Positions 1 through 6,815 of a DNA stretch of 8,888 bases are shown one piece after another (position 1 is the first letter of the stretch; each line of letters begins with the position of its first letter). A program made the position numbers and the translations under genes. Source of the stretch: a bacterium (lineage in GTDB: Bacteria > Krumholzibacteriota > Krumholzibacteriia > LZORAL124-64-63); NCBI GenBank assembly GCA_030635025.1, contig DAOVZQ010000072.1:1-8888 (forward strand), written 5' to 3'. The notes beneath the pieces are model-generated. The model had not been told where the DNA came from, searched no databases, and was given only the letters and a program-made list of their open reading frames with translations.

Positions 1-1
1 G

Positions 2-982
2 CTCATCGTCGAGTGCCACAGCTCCGATCCTTGGGCGGCCACTGCGAAGATGGAGATGAGTGAGATGGAGGGCCGCTACCCCCGCCCCTACTTGCTGTCG
101 GCGGCTGAGAAGTCGGACATGAAGCCCGTGCTCTACGGTTCGCTAGCGGCCCGGCTCGCCCACGTGCCCGTGGTTGTGAACGCCCTGGGCGGACTCGGCT
201 TCATCTTTATCTCGCAAACGCCCTCGTCACGGCTGCTGCGCCAGCCCGTCAAAGCCGCGTTCCGCCTGCTGCTGGTCGGCGATCGCCGCAGACTCATCAT
301 CCAGAACCGCGACGATATGGCTCTGCTGCAACGTCGTGTCGGGATCCCGTCTGACACCTTCATTATGATCCCGGGCAGCGGCGTCGATCTGGACGATTGG
401 CCGGCTTATCCCGAGCCCGAAGGACCGGTTCGAGTCGGCGTGGTTGCGCGCATGTTGTGGGACAAGGGAATCGGCGAGATGGTCGAAGCGGCGCGCCTGT
501 TGCGCAGCGCCGGTCGACCCGTGGACATCACGCTCATCGGACCACCCGACCCCGAAAACCCGGCCTCGATCCCCCAGACGACTCTCGACAGATGGGAGAG
601 CGAGGGACTAGTGCACTGCATGGGCCGCGAAGAGGACATCGCCGGCGTCTGGCGCGATCACCACATTTCCGTGCTGCCGTCCTATCGCGAGGGGCTGCCC
701 AAATCGCTGCTGGAATCGGCGGCCTGTGGGCGCCCCATGATCGCGACCGATGTGCCGGGCTGCCGGGACGTGGTGCGTCCGGGCGAAACCGGGCTGTTGG
801 TGCCGCCACGCGACCCCGCAGCCCTGGCCGAGGCGATCAGCACGCTGGCGGACGATCCCGCAACGCGCCAAGCCATGGGCGCCCGCGCCCGTGAGATGGT
901 CCGGGACGAATACACCATCGATCATGTCGTGCGGCGTACCGTCGACATCTATCGCGAGTTGCTCGGGGAGGTTCGAGCGTGA
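2..982 (+). CDS. GT4-family glycosyltransferase, 5' end outside the window
   Basis: This probably transfers a sugar from a nucleotide donor to a lipid-linked glycan at the cytoplasmic face of the inner membrane. Numbering from the ATG at 50, the segment MKPVLYGSLAARL (24-36), then VVVNALGGLGFIF, is typical of the acceptor-side Rossmann domain. GSGVD (109-113), R134/K139 in ARMLWDKG and the EX7E motif E214-E222 (EGLPKSLLE) mark the donor-side GT-B domain. GT4 enzymes are usually about 360-400 residues, so the 310 residues from the ATG at 50 lack the first strands. The frame stays open back to base 2 with almost all codons ending in G or C, so the ATG at 50 is internal and the gene starts left of the window. 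The 35-40 residues before MKP do not look like the usual segment (see findings). It overlaps the next gene by GTGA. The closest known type is the WbpH/PglA/CapM-like group, but donor and linkage cannot be read from sequence. Confidence 0.88.
   Translation, partial: LIVECHSSDPWAATAKMEMSEMEGRYPRPYLLSAAEKSDMKPVLYGSLAARLAHVPVVVNALGGLGFIFISQTPSSRLLRQPVKAAFRLLLVGDRRRLIIQNRDDMALLQRRVGIPSDTFIMIPGSGVDLDDWPAYPEPEGPVRVGVVARMLWDKGIGEMVEAARLLRSAGRPVDITLIGPPDPENPASIPQTTLDRWESEGLVHCMGREEDIAGVWRDHHISVLPSYREGLPKSLLESAACGRPMIATDVPGCRDVVRPGETGLLVPPRDPAALAEAISTLADDPATRQAMGARAREMVRDEYTIDHVVRRTVDIYRELLGEVRA
965..971 (+). promoter_or_regulatory. Ribosome binding site for the SDR gene
   Basis: GGGGAGG lies inside the last codons of the glycosyltransferase gene, 7 bases before the GTG at 979. 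It supports GTG as the start even though this start overlaps the preceding stop codon (GTGA, 979-982), and it suggests translational coupling. Confidence 0.7.
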
Positions 983-1947
983 CGTCGATCCGCACAGCCC
1001 TGGTGACGGGCGCCTCGGGGTTCGTGGGCCGGCACTTGTGCGACTTGTTAAGGAACGAAGGCGTGCACGTGCGCGCCCTGAGCATCGCCTCGGAATCCGG
1101 TCCCTGGGACGAGGAATTCGTCATGGACCTGACCGGAACCTCCGATCTCTCCCCGGTCCTCGAAGGCGTCGATACGGTCTTCCACCTGGCCGGCCTGGCC
1201 CACGCCTCCCTCTCGGGTGAAGCGGCGCGACGCGCCTATGAGAGCCTCAATGTGGGGGCCACCCAGCGCCTGGTCGATGCCGCCGTGGCCGCCGGCTCCG
1301 CGCGGATTGTGTTCATGAGTAGCGTCAAGACCATCGGCGAAGGCGGACCCAACGCCTGCGACGACACCACGCCTCCCCACCCCACCACCGACTACGGCCG
1401 CACCAAACTGGCGGCCGAGGACATCGTGATCGACGCACACCGCGAACACGGGCTTCACGCCGCGGCAATCCGCTCGGTGCTCATCTATGGTCCCGGCGTG
1501 AAGGGTAATCTGCGCGATATGCTGGACGCCGTCGCGGCGGGGCGCTTCCCCTCGGTACCCGAGACCGGCAATCGCCGCTCCCTGGTCGATGTGCGCGACG
1601 TGGCTTCGGCCCTGTGGCTGGCTGCCTCGTGTCCCGAAGCAGCCGGAAAACGCTACATCGTGAGCGACGGCGAAACCTACTCCACACGCCGGATCTATTC
1701 TGCGATGGCGAAGGCGGCCGGGAAACAACCCTCGGGATCAGGCTGGCCGGAAGGGTTCCTCGCCCTGGCCGCCAAGCTGGGTGATCTCGGCGAAACCATC
1801 TTGCGCCGGGACCTGCCCTACAACGGCGAACGTCATAACAAGCTCTTCGGTTCTGCGGAATTCCTGAACGGGGGGATCGTGGGGGATCTGAGTTTCGCGC
1901 CACGCTTTACACTGGAGAATGCGGCTGTGGATATGGCGCAGGACTAG
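979..1947 (+). CDS. Extended-SDR sugar-nucleotide reductase/epimerase, WbpV-like
   Basis: A 322-residue NAD(P)-dependent enzyme of the extended short-chain dehydrogenase family. It has the cofactor loop TGASGFVG (10-17), a FHLAGLAH strand (68-75), catalytic Ser in MSSVK (113-117) and the YxxxK pair Y139/K143 (YGRTK). The later blocks YGPGVKGN (170-177), NRRSLVDVRDVA (198-209) and VSDGETYST (228-236) match the subgroup containing WbpV, which reduces the 4-keto group of UDP-4-keto-6-deoxy-GlcNAc to give UDP-QuiNAc; GalE-like 4-epimerases are close relatives. The CapD/WbpM-like dehydratase at the right end of the window would supply that substrate, which supports the reading. The start is GTG with a good ribosome binding site, and the gene overlaps the upstream glycosyltransferase by 4 bases. 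Its stop lies in the CTAG shared with the convergent gene. Family is secure; the exact reaction (reductase or epimerase, Qui or Fuc stereochemistry) is inference. Confidence 0.87.
   Translation: MTSIRTALVTGASGFVGRHLCDLLRNEGVHVRALSIASESGPWDEEFVMDLTGTSDLSPVLEGVDTVFHLAGLAHASLSGEAARRAYESLNVGATQRLVDAAVAAGSARIVFMSSVKTIGEGGPNACDDTTPPHPTTDYGRTKLAAEDIVIDAHREHGLHAAAIRSVLIYGPGVKGNLRDMLDAVAAGRFPSVPETGNRRSLVDVRDVASALWLAASCPEAAGKRYIVSDGETYSTRRIYSAMAKAAGKQPSGSGWPEGFLALAAKLGDLGETILRRDLPYNGERHNKLFGSAEFLNGGIVGDLSFAPRFTLENAAVDMAQD
1944..1947. other. Convergent stop codons sharing one CTAG
   Basis: The plus-strand SDR gene ends in TAG at 1945-1947 and the minus-strand glycosyltransferase gene ends in TAG at 1946-1944. 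The palindrome CTAG therefore holds both stops. No hairpin followed by a T-run is visible on either strand here; the only inverted repeat I see is the 6-base GCCGGC at 1947-1952, too short to be an intrinsic terminator. Confidence 0.9.
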
Positions 1948-3050
1948 CCGGCCAAGACCTCTTCCCAAAGAGCAACAACGCTTTCCAGGCCGAAACGACC
2001 CACTGCAGTGCGACCCGTTTCGCCCATCTTCGCGCGGGTTTTCGGCTCCAACGCCGCAAGACGCTCCATGGCCTGAGCGAGCAGGTCGTCCTGACGGGCC
2101 CGAACCAGAAAACCGCTGACGCCATTCTCGACAAGCTCCGACACGCCGCCCACTTCCGTCGACACCACGGGCAGCCCCGCGCCCTGGGCCTCCATGACCA
2201 CGTTGGGCAACCCCTCCCAGTCCGATGAGAGTACGAAGGCATCGGCGGCGGCGAGCAGGCGGGGTACGTCATCACGTTGGCCCAACAGGCGCACACGGTC
2301 GGCGAGACCCCGATCTATCCTGCCCTGCAGGGTCTCCTGGAGGGGGCCATCTCCGGCGATGACGAGACGATGCGAGATGTCCAGCCTGCCCATGGCGTCC
2401 AGTAAATTGGCGTGGTCCTTCTGGTCTGTGAGACTACCCACGGTCAGCCACAGAAATGCGCTGTCATCCGCGCCCAACTCAGTGCGTAGAGCCCGCCGTT
2501 CACCGTCATCAAGAATAACAAGTGTCTGAGCCGACAAGATGTTGGGCACGACCACCAGGCGGTCGGCGGGCACGATCCGCCGCTCGACCAGGGAATGAGC
2601 AGCCAGCACGGAGTTGGTGGTCGATATATGACCCAATCTATCGGTGACGCGTATGGCCGCCTCCCGAACTCCGCCCCCGAAGTGCATGTTGCGGATCGAA
2701 GAGACGATGTGTGGTACCCCGGCAAGCCGTCCCGCCAAGCGACCCAGCAGGTTGGCGTGGACCATAAAACTCAGCAGCACGGCCGGGCTGCCTCGACGCA
2801 GCAGGCGAATCAGTCGCCATAGCACGGCCGGCAGATCGGCTCCTGATTTCATGCCGAGATGCACGACGCGCACGGCCGATGCATCGAGCCGCATACGATA
2901 GAGCGGATCCTCCAGGGGGGTCAGCGATACCAGGGTAACGTCGCAGCCTACGGACGCCCAGTACTCGGCCAGTATCACGAGCTGGAGTTCGGCACCGCCC
3001 TTGCCCAGGCCGGTAGTCAGCAGGAAAATCGAGTTGAGCTCTGTTCTCAT
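1944..3050 (-). CDS. GT4-family glycosyltransferase
   Basis: A 368-residue retaining GT-B glycosyltransferase, expected to act in the cytoplasm on a lipid-linked polysaccharide repeat unit. The N-terminal glycine loop is GLGKGGAE (14-21), followed by a Rossmann-like acceptor domain with SFMVHANLLGRLAGRLAGVP (94-113). The donor domain has GSLTDQKD (205-212), GDGPL (233-237) and the EX7E motif E279-E287 (EGLPNVVME), then STEVGGVSELV (297-307), which normally contacts the nucleotide. Length is normal for GT4. I chose the ATG at 3050, not an in-frame ATG at 3116, because it begins right at the family's N-terminus and forms an ATGA overlap with the upstream gene's stop; the extra 22 residues from 3116 are unlike the family and lie inside the upstream gene. 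The ribosome binding site is weak (GCAGG, 10 bases upstream), so translation probably depends on coupling. It is the last gene of the minus-strand series. Sugar specificity is unknown. Confidence 0.9.
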   Translation of the reverse strand: MRTELNSIFLLTTGLGKGGAELQLVILAEYWASVGCDVTLVSLTPLEDPLYRMRLDASAVRVVHLGMKSGADLPAVLWRLIRLLRRGSPAVLLSFMVHANLLGRLAGRLAGVPHIVSSIRNMHFGGGVREAAIRVTDRLGHISTTNSVLAAHSLVERRIVPADRLVVVPNILSAQTLVILDDGERRALRTELGADDSAFLWLTVGSLTDQKDHANLLDAMGRLDISHRLVIAGDGPLQETLQGRIDRGLADRVRLLGQRDDVPRLLAAADAFVLSSDWEGLPNVVMEAQGAGLPVVSTEVGGVSELVENGVSGFLVRARQDDLLAQAMERLAALEPKTRAKMGETGRTAVGRFGLESVVALWEEVLAG

Positions 3051-4432
3051 GTCCTGAACACCTGCAAGACATTCATAACCACGTTTACAAGCAGCACCGC
3101 CCCGGAAGCCATCCACCCCAGCGATCGATCACCCTTATGCGTGTTCCGCACTCCATAGCCGACGATTACGTAGAAAAGAATCATCATCGGCATCTTGTGC
3201 CGCATTTGCATCGACGCCTGGGAGATCAGCAGCAAGTCGATTACGAGGACCAGAAGCAGGCCGATCATCAGCGCATGTCTCTCACGAAACGCGCGAGCCG
3301 CTCCACGCACGAACCAGGCGACGTAGACGATAAAGAGCAGGGAAAACGTGTTGAACATGAAGGCCCTCGGCACCCACAAGCCCTGGACGTGGAATGCGGT
3401 GACCGCAAAGTAGGGTGAGCCCAGAAAAAATGCGAAGGCGAGGGGCAATCTCAACGGCAGCGGCAATTGCAGAATGAAATAGAACGACGATGTGCCCGTA
3501 TCGTTGCTGGCGCCGCGGGCCATAAAGCTCTGTAAAAAATCCGCGCGGAAAAGCTGTAGCCCTGCAGGTGAATCCCCGGCTTGCTGGCCAAACAATCGAG
3601 ACGCCACAATCACGATTACAATGGCTGCCGCGGTCAAACCCAAGCCAGACCAGGTGACCCTCAATCGCGGAATACCGTTGATCGTAGTCGAATTCCAGAT
3701 GAAGAACCCCAACATCATGATCGTTCCCAGCAACAGCAGACCTGTCCCCACCCGCATCCAGAACACGCCGGCGACACAGATCGCCGCCAGAACCCATCGC
3801 CTGCCAACCAGCCCCCAGAGCGCACCCCCGAACATAACGGCAACCAGACCATCGCGCATGAGAATCAAGCTGTTGCCCAGAAGGAATGGACACAGCAGCG
3901 TGGTCCGGAAGGCGATGCTCACCGTTTTCTCACCACCTCCGAGACCCCGAGCGAGACCTGCGGCCAGGAAAGGCGCGAACGCCAATCCCATGGCATTGAA
4001 AAAAAGTAGATCGAGTGGTTTGACAGTCCCGAACAGGCTGTTGAACGGCCAGGCCGCTATCTTCAACAGGTCGGCATAGACATGACCCGGAAAATGGGCG
4101 CCCAAGCGTTGCGGAAAAATATCCGGCATGTTGCCGGCAACAATGCTATAGAACCAAAAGTCGTCGGTGCCGACACCTATGCCACCGGAAAATCCGAAAT
4201 AGGCGGGATTTGTCCAAAACTGGGCCAGAAACAGTATGACTGTGATCGTCGCGTACAGCATATACACGGCCAAGCCCTTGGCCCGCGTCTCTTCAGGAAA
4301 CAGCAGACCATGCAGAAGCGCGTATACTCCTCCCCAGAGCACAAGTCCCACGAGACTCTGCAAAGAGACAATCGCAACGACGATCATGACGACGGTCGTA
4401 AGGATCAACAGCTCCAGGGGGCGACGACTCAT
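3047..4432 (-). CDS. Polytopic membrane protein, candidate Wzy-like polysaccharide polymerase
   Basis: About 461 residues with roughly 11-12 hydrophobic segments (near 6-24, 25-45, 53-71, 140-162, 177-202, 207-225, 226-246, 262-281, 317-338, 357-375, 387-405, 412-429, 437-457). A long loop between the third and fourth segments holds the acidic-aromatic motif GTDDFWFYS (88-96), and charged residues recur in LMRDGL (191-196), WMRVGTG (225-231) and QMRHKMP (409-415). These features resemble Wzy/EpsG-like polymerases and GT-C glycosyltransferases, but I see no diagnostic signature. Position supports a polymerase: flippase, pyruvyl transferase and two glycosyltransferases flank it, and no other gene here could do the job. 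An alternative is a lipid-donor GT-C enzyme. The start at 4432 has GGAGG at a normal spacing; the ATG at 4441, three codons earlier, would give an ATGA overlap but sits directly against the Shine-Dalgarno. A much earlier ATG (4753) gives a non-membrane, arginine-rich leader inside the neighbouring gene and was rejected. GC looks lower than in the neighbours. Confidence 0.72.
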   Translation of the reverse strand: MSRRPLELLILTTVVMIVVAIVSLQSLVGLVLWGGVYALLHGLLFPEETRAKGLAVYMLYATITVILFLAQFWTNPAYFGFSGGIGVGTDDFWFYSIVAGNMPDIFPQRLGAHFPGHVYADLLKIAAWPFNSLFGTVKPLDLLFFNAMGLAFAPFLAAGLARGLGGGEKTVSIAFRTTLLCPFLLGNSLILMRDGLVAVMFGGALWGLVGRRWVLAAICVAGVFWMRVGTGLLLLGTIMMLGFFIWNSTTINGIPRLRVTWSGLGLTAAAIVIVIVASRLFGQQAGDSPAGLQLFRADFLQSFMARGASNDTGTSSFYFILQLPLPLRLPLAFAFFLGSPYFAVTAFHVQGLWVPRAFMFNTFSLLFIVYVAWFVRGAARAFRERHALMIGLLLVLVIDLLLISQASMQMRHKMPMMILFYVIVGYGVRNTHKGDRSLGWMASGAVLLVNVVMNVLQVFRT

Positions 4433-4437
4433 CCGGT

Positions 4438-5610
4438 TCATTCCTCCAGCAGCATTCGACAGAGTTCGTCCAGCATGGCGTCTTGTCGGTTGGACATCAA
4501 CTCGTATCGTTGGCGTCCCCGCTCGATGAGATCGCTGCGCAACGCATCGTCCTCGAGCAGGCGGCGCATGGCGACGCGCATCTCGTCCACGGATGTCGGC
4601 GGGAAAAAGAGCGCCGCATCCCCGAGAACCTCCGGTGTGGACGTGACCGCCGAGCACAGGACCGGCGTTCCGCGTGCCATGCTTTCGAGGGGCGGATAGC
4701 CGAACCCTTCGTTGAGCGTCGGGTACAGCAAACAGAAAGCATCCGCATAACACCGTGCCAACTCATCTGCGGTGACCCGGCCCAGCTGAACCACGTGCCG
4801 TTCCCAAGCCGCGGGCATTCGCTGCGGCGCGCCACCGACCAGGGCCACCTTCATGCCCTGCGCCGCAGGGTGGGTTTCGAGCAGCGGCACAACCGCCTGG
4901 AGTCCGCGCCAGGTGTTCTTGACCCAGCGTCCGCCCGACACCATGAGAATGTATCGCTCGCGTTCGAGCCCCACGTTAGTCAACAGATCGGGTGACGAGG
5001 GGTCGATCCGGCTGATGATCGTCTCTGGACTGTGCAGCATTTTCAGCATGGCCGGCTCGACCTGGGGAAAATGCTTCAGAACCGCATCCCTCGTGTGAAG
5101 GGAGGGCACGATCACGGTCAACTTGCGGGCTTTCATGCGCAGGAGTTTGGCGAATTGGCGTTTGCGCCAACCGACGTAGGCGCCCTTCAGGATCATTTTC
5201 AAGAGCCATTTGATCGTGGCGGCGGGATCCGAAACGAAGCGTCCCTCGTAGATGTCGGTCGGCATCTCGATGGCGCGTAGGCCGTGAATCGTGATCACGA
5301 CTTCCACGTCGCCGAAATCCAGCTCGTGATAGTCGTAGGGCAGCACGGACATGAAGCGATGATAGCGGCCGGATCGCAGCAGGTCCTCCAGGCCGGACAA
5401 TCCCTGGAACGGAACCAGTTTGACGCCCGCCTGCTCGGCCGCCGCGAAGCTGTCGGGATCGCGCTCGCGACCGCTGTCGTAGCAAGCTACCGGGGGGCGG
5501 TCGCCGGCCAGTTTGATAAGGCGCGCAAACACGGACTTGGCGTACTCGCCACCGCCATGGGCGCCCGATCGTAGGGGTTGAGCCGCACTGAGGTCGAAAA
5601 GCAGCGTCAC
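4438..5610 (-). CDS. GT4-family glycosyltransferase
   Basis: A 390-residue GT-B glycosyltransferase, likely adding one sugar of the repeat unit in the cytoplasm. The N-terminal glycine motif is HGGGEYAKS (18-26). The linker TVIVPSLHTRDAVLKHFP (165-182) is the usual 'sensing' strand before the second Rossmann domain. That domain has SGGRWVKN (225-232), where R228 and K231 take the place of the phosphate-binding Arg/Lys pair, and the EX7E motif E301-E309 (EGFGYPPLE), then GTPVLCSAVTSTPEVLGDAALFF broadly as in mannosyl- and rhamnosyl-transferases of GT4. A basic stretch at 133-162 (KWLLKMILKGAY..., WRKRQF) may be a membrane-facing amphipathic region. The start is GTG at 5610, overlapping the upstream TAG by one base (TAGTG) and preceded by a very strong ribosome binding site. 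The donor sugar cannot be read from sequence. Confidence 0.89.
   Translation of the reverse strand: MTLLFDLSAAQPLRSGAHGGGEYAKSVFARLIKLAGDRPPVACYDSGRERDPDSFAAAEQAGVKLVPFQGLSGLEDLLRSGRYHRFMSVLPYDYHELDFGDVEVVITIHGLRAIEMPTDIYEGRFVSDPAATIKWLLKMILKGAYVGWRKRQFAKLLRMKARKLTVIVPSLHTRDAVLKHFPQVEPAMLKMLHSPETIISRIDPSSPDLLTNVGLERERYILMVSGGRWVKNTWRGLQAVVPLLETHPAAQGMKVALVGGAPQRMPAAWERHVVQLGRVTADELARCYADAFCLLYPTLNEGFGYPPLESMARGTPVLCSAVTSTPEVLGDAALFFPPTSVDEMRVAMRRLLEDDALRSDLIERGRQRYELMSNRQDAMLDELCRMLLEE
4442..4447 (-). promoter_or_regulatory. Ribosome binding site deciding the membrane-protein start
   Basis: GGAGGA on the minus strand ends one base before the ATG at 4441 and 9 bases before the ATG at 4432. 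The spacing fits the second ATG, so 4432 is preferred. The site lies within the last codons of the upstream glycosyltransferase. Confidence 0.6.
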
Positions 5611-6815
5611 TACGCTCCTCCCCGCTCAGTATCGGAGCTGATGTAGGCGAGCATGTCGGCCACCACTAAGGCTGCCTGCTCTTTGTGGTCGGCGACAGCA
5701 ACCATATTCGTTTTCGCGACTCTGGCTGCATAGAGCATGTCGGCCACCGCTCCTGCATTCGAGGTCTGATCGCCATCTGTCACGTACTCGGCACGTCCCG
5801 ACATTTCTCCGAAAGCGCGGAGCTTCTCGTCCCAGCCCAGGCCCACGGCCGGAATGCCAAGAGAATAGGCCACGACATTGGCGTGCAGCCGATGAGCGAC
5901 GACCGCATCGAAATCGGCAATCATGCGCACAAGCGCCTCCGGCTTCTCGGGTCTGTCGAGGACCCTTGGTGCTGTCTGTCCGTTCGCCGCAATCACGTCG
6001 GCAATCCTCAACGCAAACTCATGATCCTCGATTGCGCCGTTGCCGAAGAGAACAACCTCACGTCCGCTCTTCCGCACCTTGCGATACAAGTCGGACCAGA
6101 AATCGAGCAGACGCTCATCGTCGAAGCCACCACCCGGCGTGTGGCGACACAGGACACTCGGCGCCGCGATGCCGAAACCCGTCACTGCCGCATCGGGATT
6201 GTGGTGAATACCGTAGACCTCTCCGGCCCAGACGCCCGGGTCGGGCGCTACTGTCATTGCGGATTCCGACCTGGATGTCAGTCTCGCAAGATTCCCAAGA
6301 GACGGTCTGTCCCGCACTCCCATCCAGACAGCCCCATCGAGAGCCTCGGACAACATCTTTTGCCCGCCGGACGACCAACGTCTGCCCACGCCACAAGCCA
6401 AGACAGCAAAGGGCCGTCCCATTTCCCGCGCACACCGCGACAAGCTCCGAACCCGCAAAGGAAAGTTGAGATCGTTGTCGATCAGCAGATTGCCGCCACC
6501 CAACACGACTAGATCGACATCGCGCAACACGGGTTTCCATATATGCTCGACGACGTCTGCACCCGATCGCGCCCATACGACACGAGCCATCAGGCGCCTA
6601 TAGGTCGCACTGGTATCGAGAAGGGCGCGGTTGAGTCGGCGCATCGGCCCAATGGGGCCGGGTCCGGCGGCGGCAGGGCCGCGACGACCCGTGAGGTCAA
6701 GCGGCACAACCTCGATTTCATCATCGACCTTATTGACCAGATGCCGCAGGGAATCGAAAATGATCCCGTCGCCCAAATTGCCGCTGTGGACCTCGCCGCA
6801 GATCGCGATTCTCAT
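5610..6815 (-). CDS. Polysaccharide pyruvyl transferase family protein
   Basis: A 401-residue protein of the polysaccharide pyruvyl transferase family (CsaB/WcaK type), which uses phosphoenolpyruvate to form pyruvate ketals on glycans. Recognisable blocks are the N-terminal HSGNLGDGIIFDSL (10-23), LVVLGGGNLL (102-111), MGVRDRPSL (165-173), APDPGVWA (190-197), VVLFGNGAIEDHEFA (254-268) and the C-terminal VAHRLHANVVAYSLGIPAVG (306-325), whose HRLHA resembles the conserved HRLH block of the family. The ATG at 6815 begins at the family N-terminus, overlaps the flippase stop by ATGA and has GGAGG 5 bases upstream; an in-frame ATG at 7127 would add about 100 arginine-rich residues encoded opposite flippase sequence and was rejected. 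No signal peptide is seen, so the protein should act in the cytoplasm on the lipid-linked unit before export. Some relatives have other roles, so pyruvylation of this glycan is an inference. Confidence 0.88.
   Translation of the reverse strand: MRIAICGEVHSGNLGDGIIFDSLRHLVNKVDDEIEVVPLDLTGRRGPAAAGPGPIGPMRRLNRALLDTSATYRRLMARVVWARSGADVVEHIWKPVLRDVDLVVLGGGNLLIDNDLNFPLRVRSLSRCAREMGRPFAVLACGVGRRWSSGGQKMLSEALDGAVWMGVRDRPSLGNLARLTSRSESAMTVAPDPGVWAGEVYGIHHNPDAAVTGFGIAAPSVLCRHTPGGGFDDERLLDFWSDLYRKVRKSGREVVLFGNGAIEDHEFALRIADVIAANGQTAPRVLDRPEKPEALVRMIADFDAVVAHRLHANVVAYSLGIPAVGLGWDEKLRAFGEMSGRAEYVTDGDQTSNAGAVADMLYAARVAKTNMVAVADHKEQAALVVADMLAYISSDTERGGA
5615..5623 (-). promoter_or_regulatory. Strong ribosome binding site before the GTG at 5610
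   Basis: GGGGAGGAG on the minus strand, with core GGAGG 6 bases from the GTG start. It lies inside the end of the pyruvyl transferase gene. It fixes a GTG start that shares a base with the preceding TAG. Confidence 0.75.

Noticed and set aside
50..52. ATG at 50 as the true start of the left-edge glycosyltransferase
   Set aside because: The frame continues upstream to base 2 with strongly GC-ending codons, no ribosome binding site precedes 50, and the protein would lack much of the N-terminal Rossmann domain.
1048..1728. A 226-codon open frame on the minus strand inside the SDR gene
   Set aside because: It lies wholly antisense to the SDR, whose motifs and codon pattern are clear. The Gly/Arg/His-rich product has no recognisable domain.
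1940..1970. Possible intrinsic terminator at the convergent junction
   Set aside because: Only a 6-base GCCGGC inverted repeat is present, with no adequate stem or T-run on either strand.
4442..4753. An N-terminal extension of the membrane protein from an ATG at 4753
   Set aside because: The 100-odd added residues are Arg/Gly/His-rich, out of frame inside the upstream glycosyltransferase's conserved EX7E region, and unlike any membrane-protein leader. Good starts exist at 4432/4441.
5685..6512. A 275-codon open frame on the plus strand opposite the pyruvyl transferase
   Set aside because: Antisense shadow of a gene with clear family motifs; the product is His/Arg-rich and unrecognisable, and it has no convincing ribosome binding site context.
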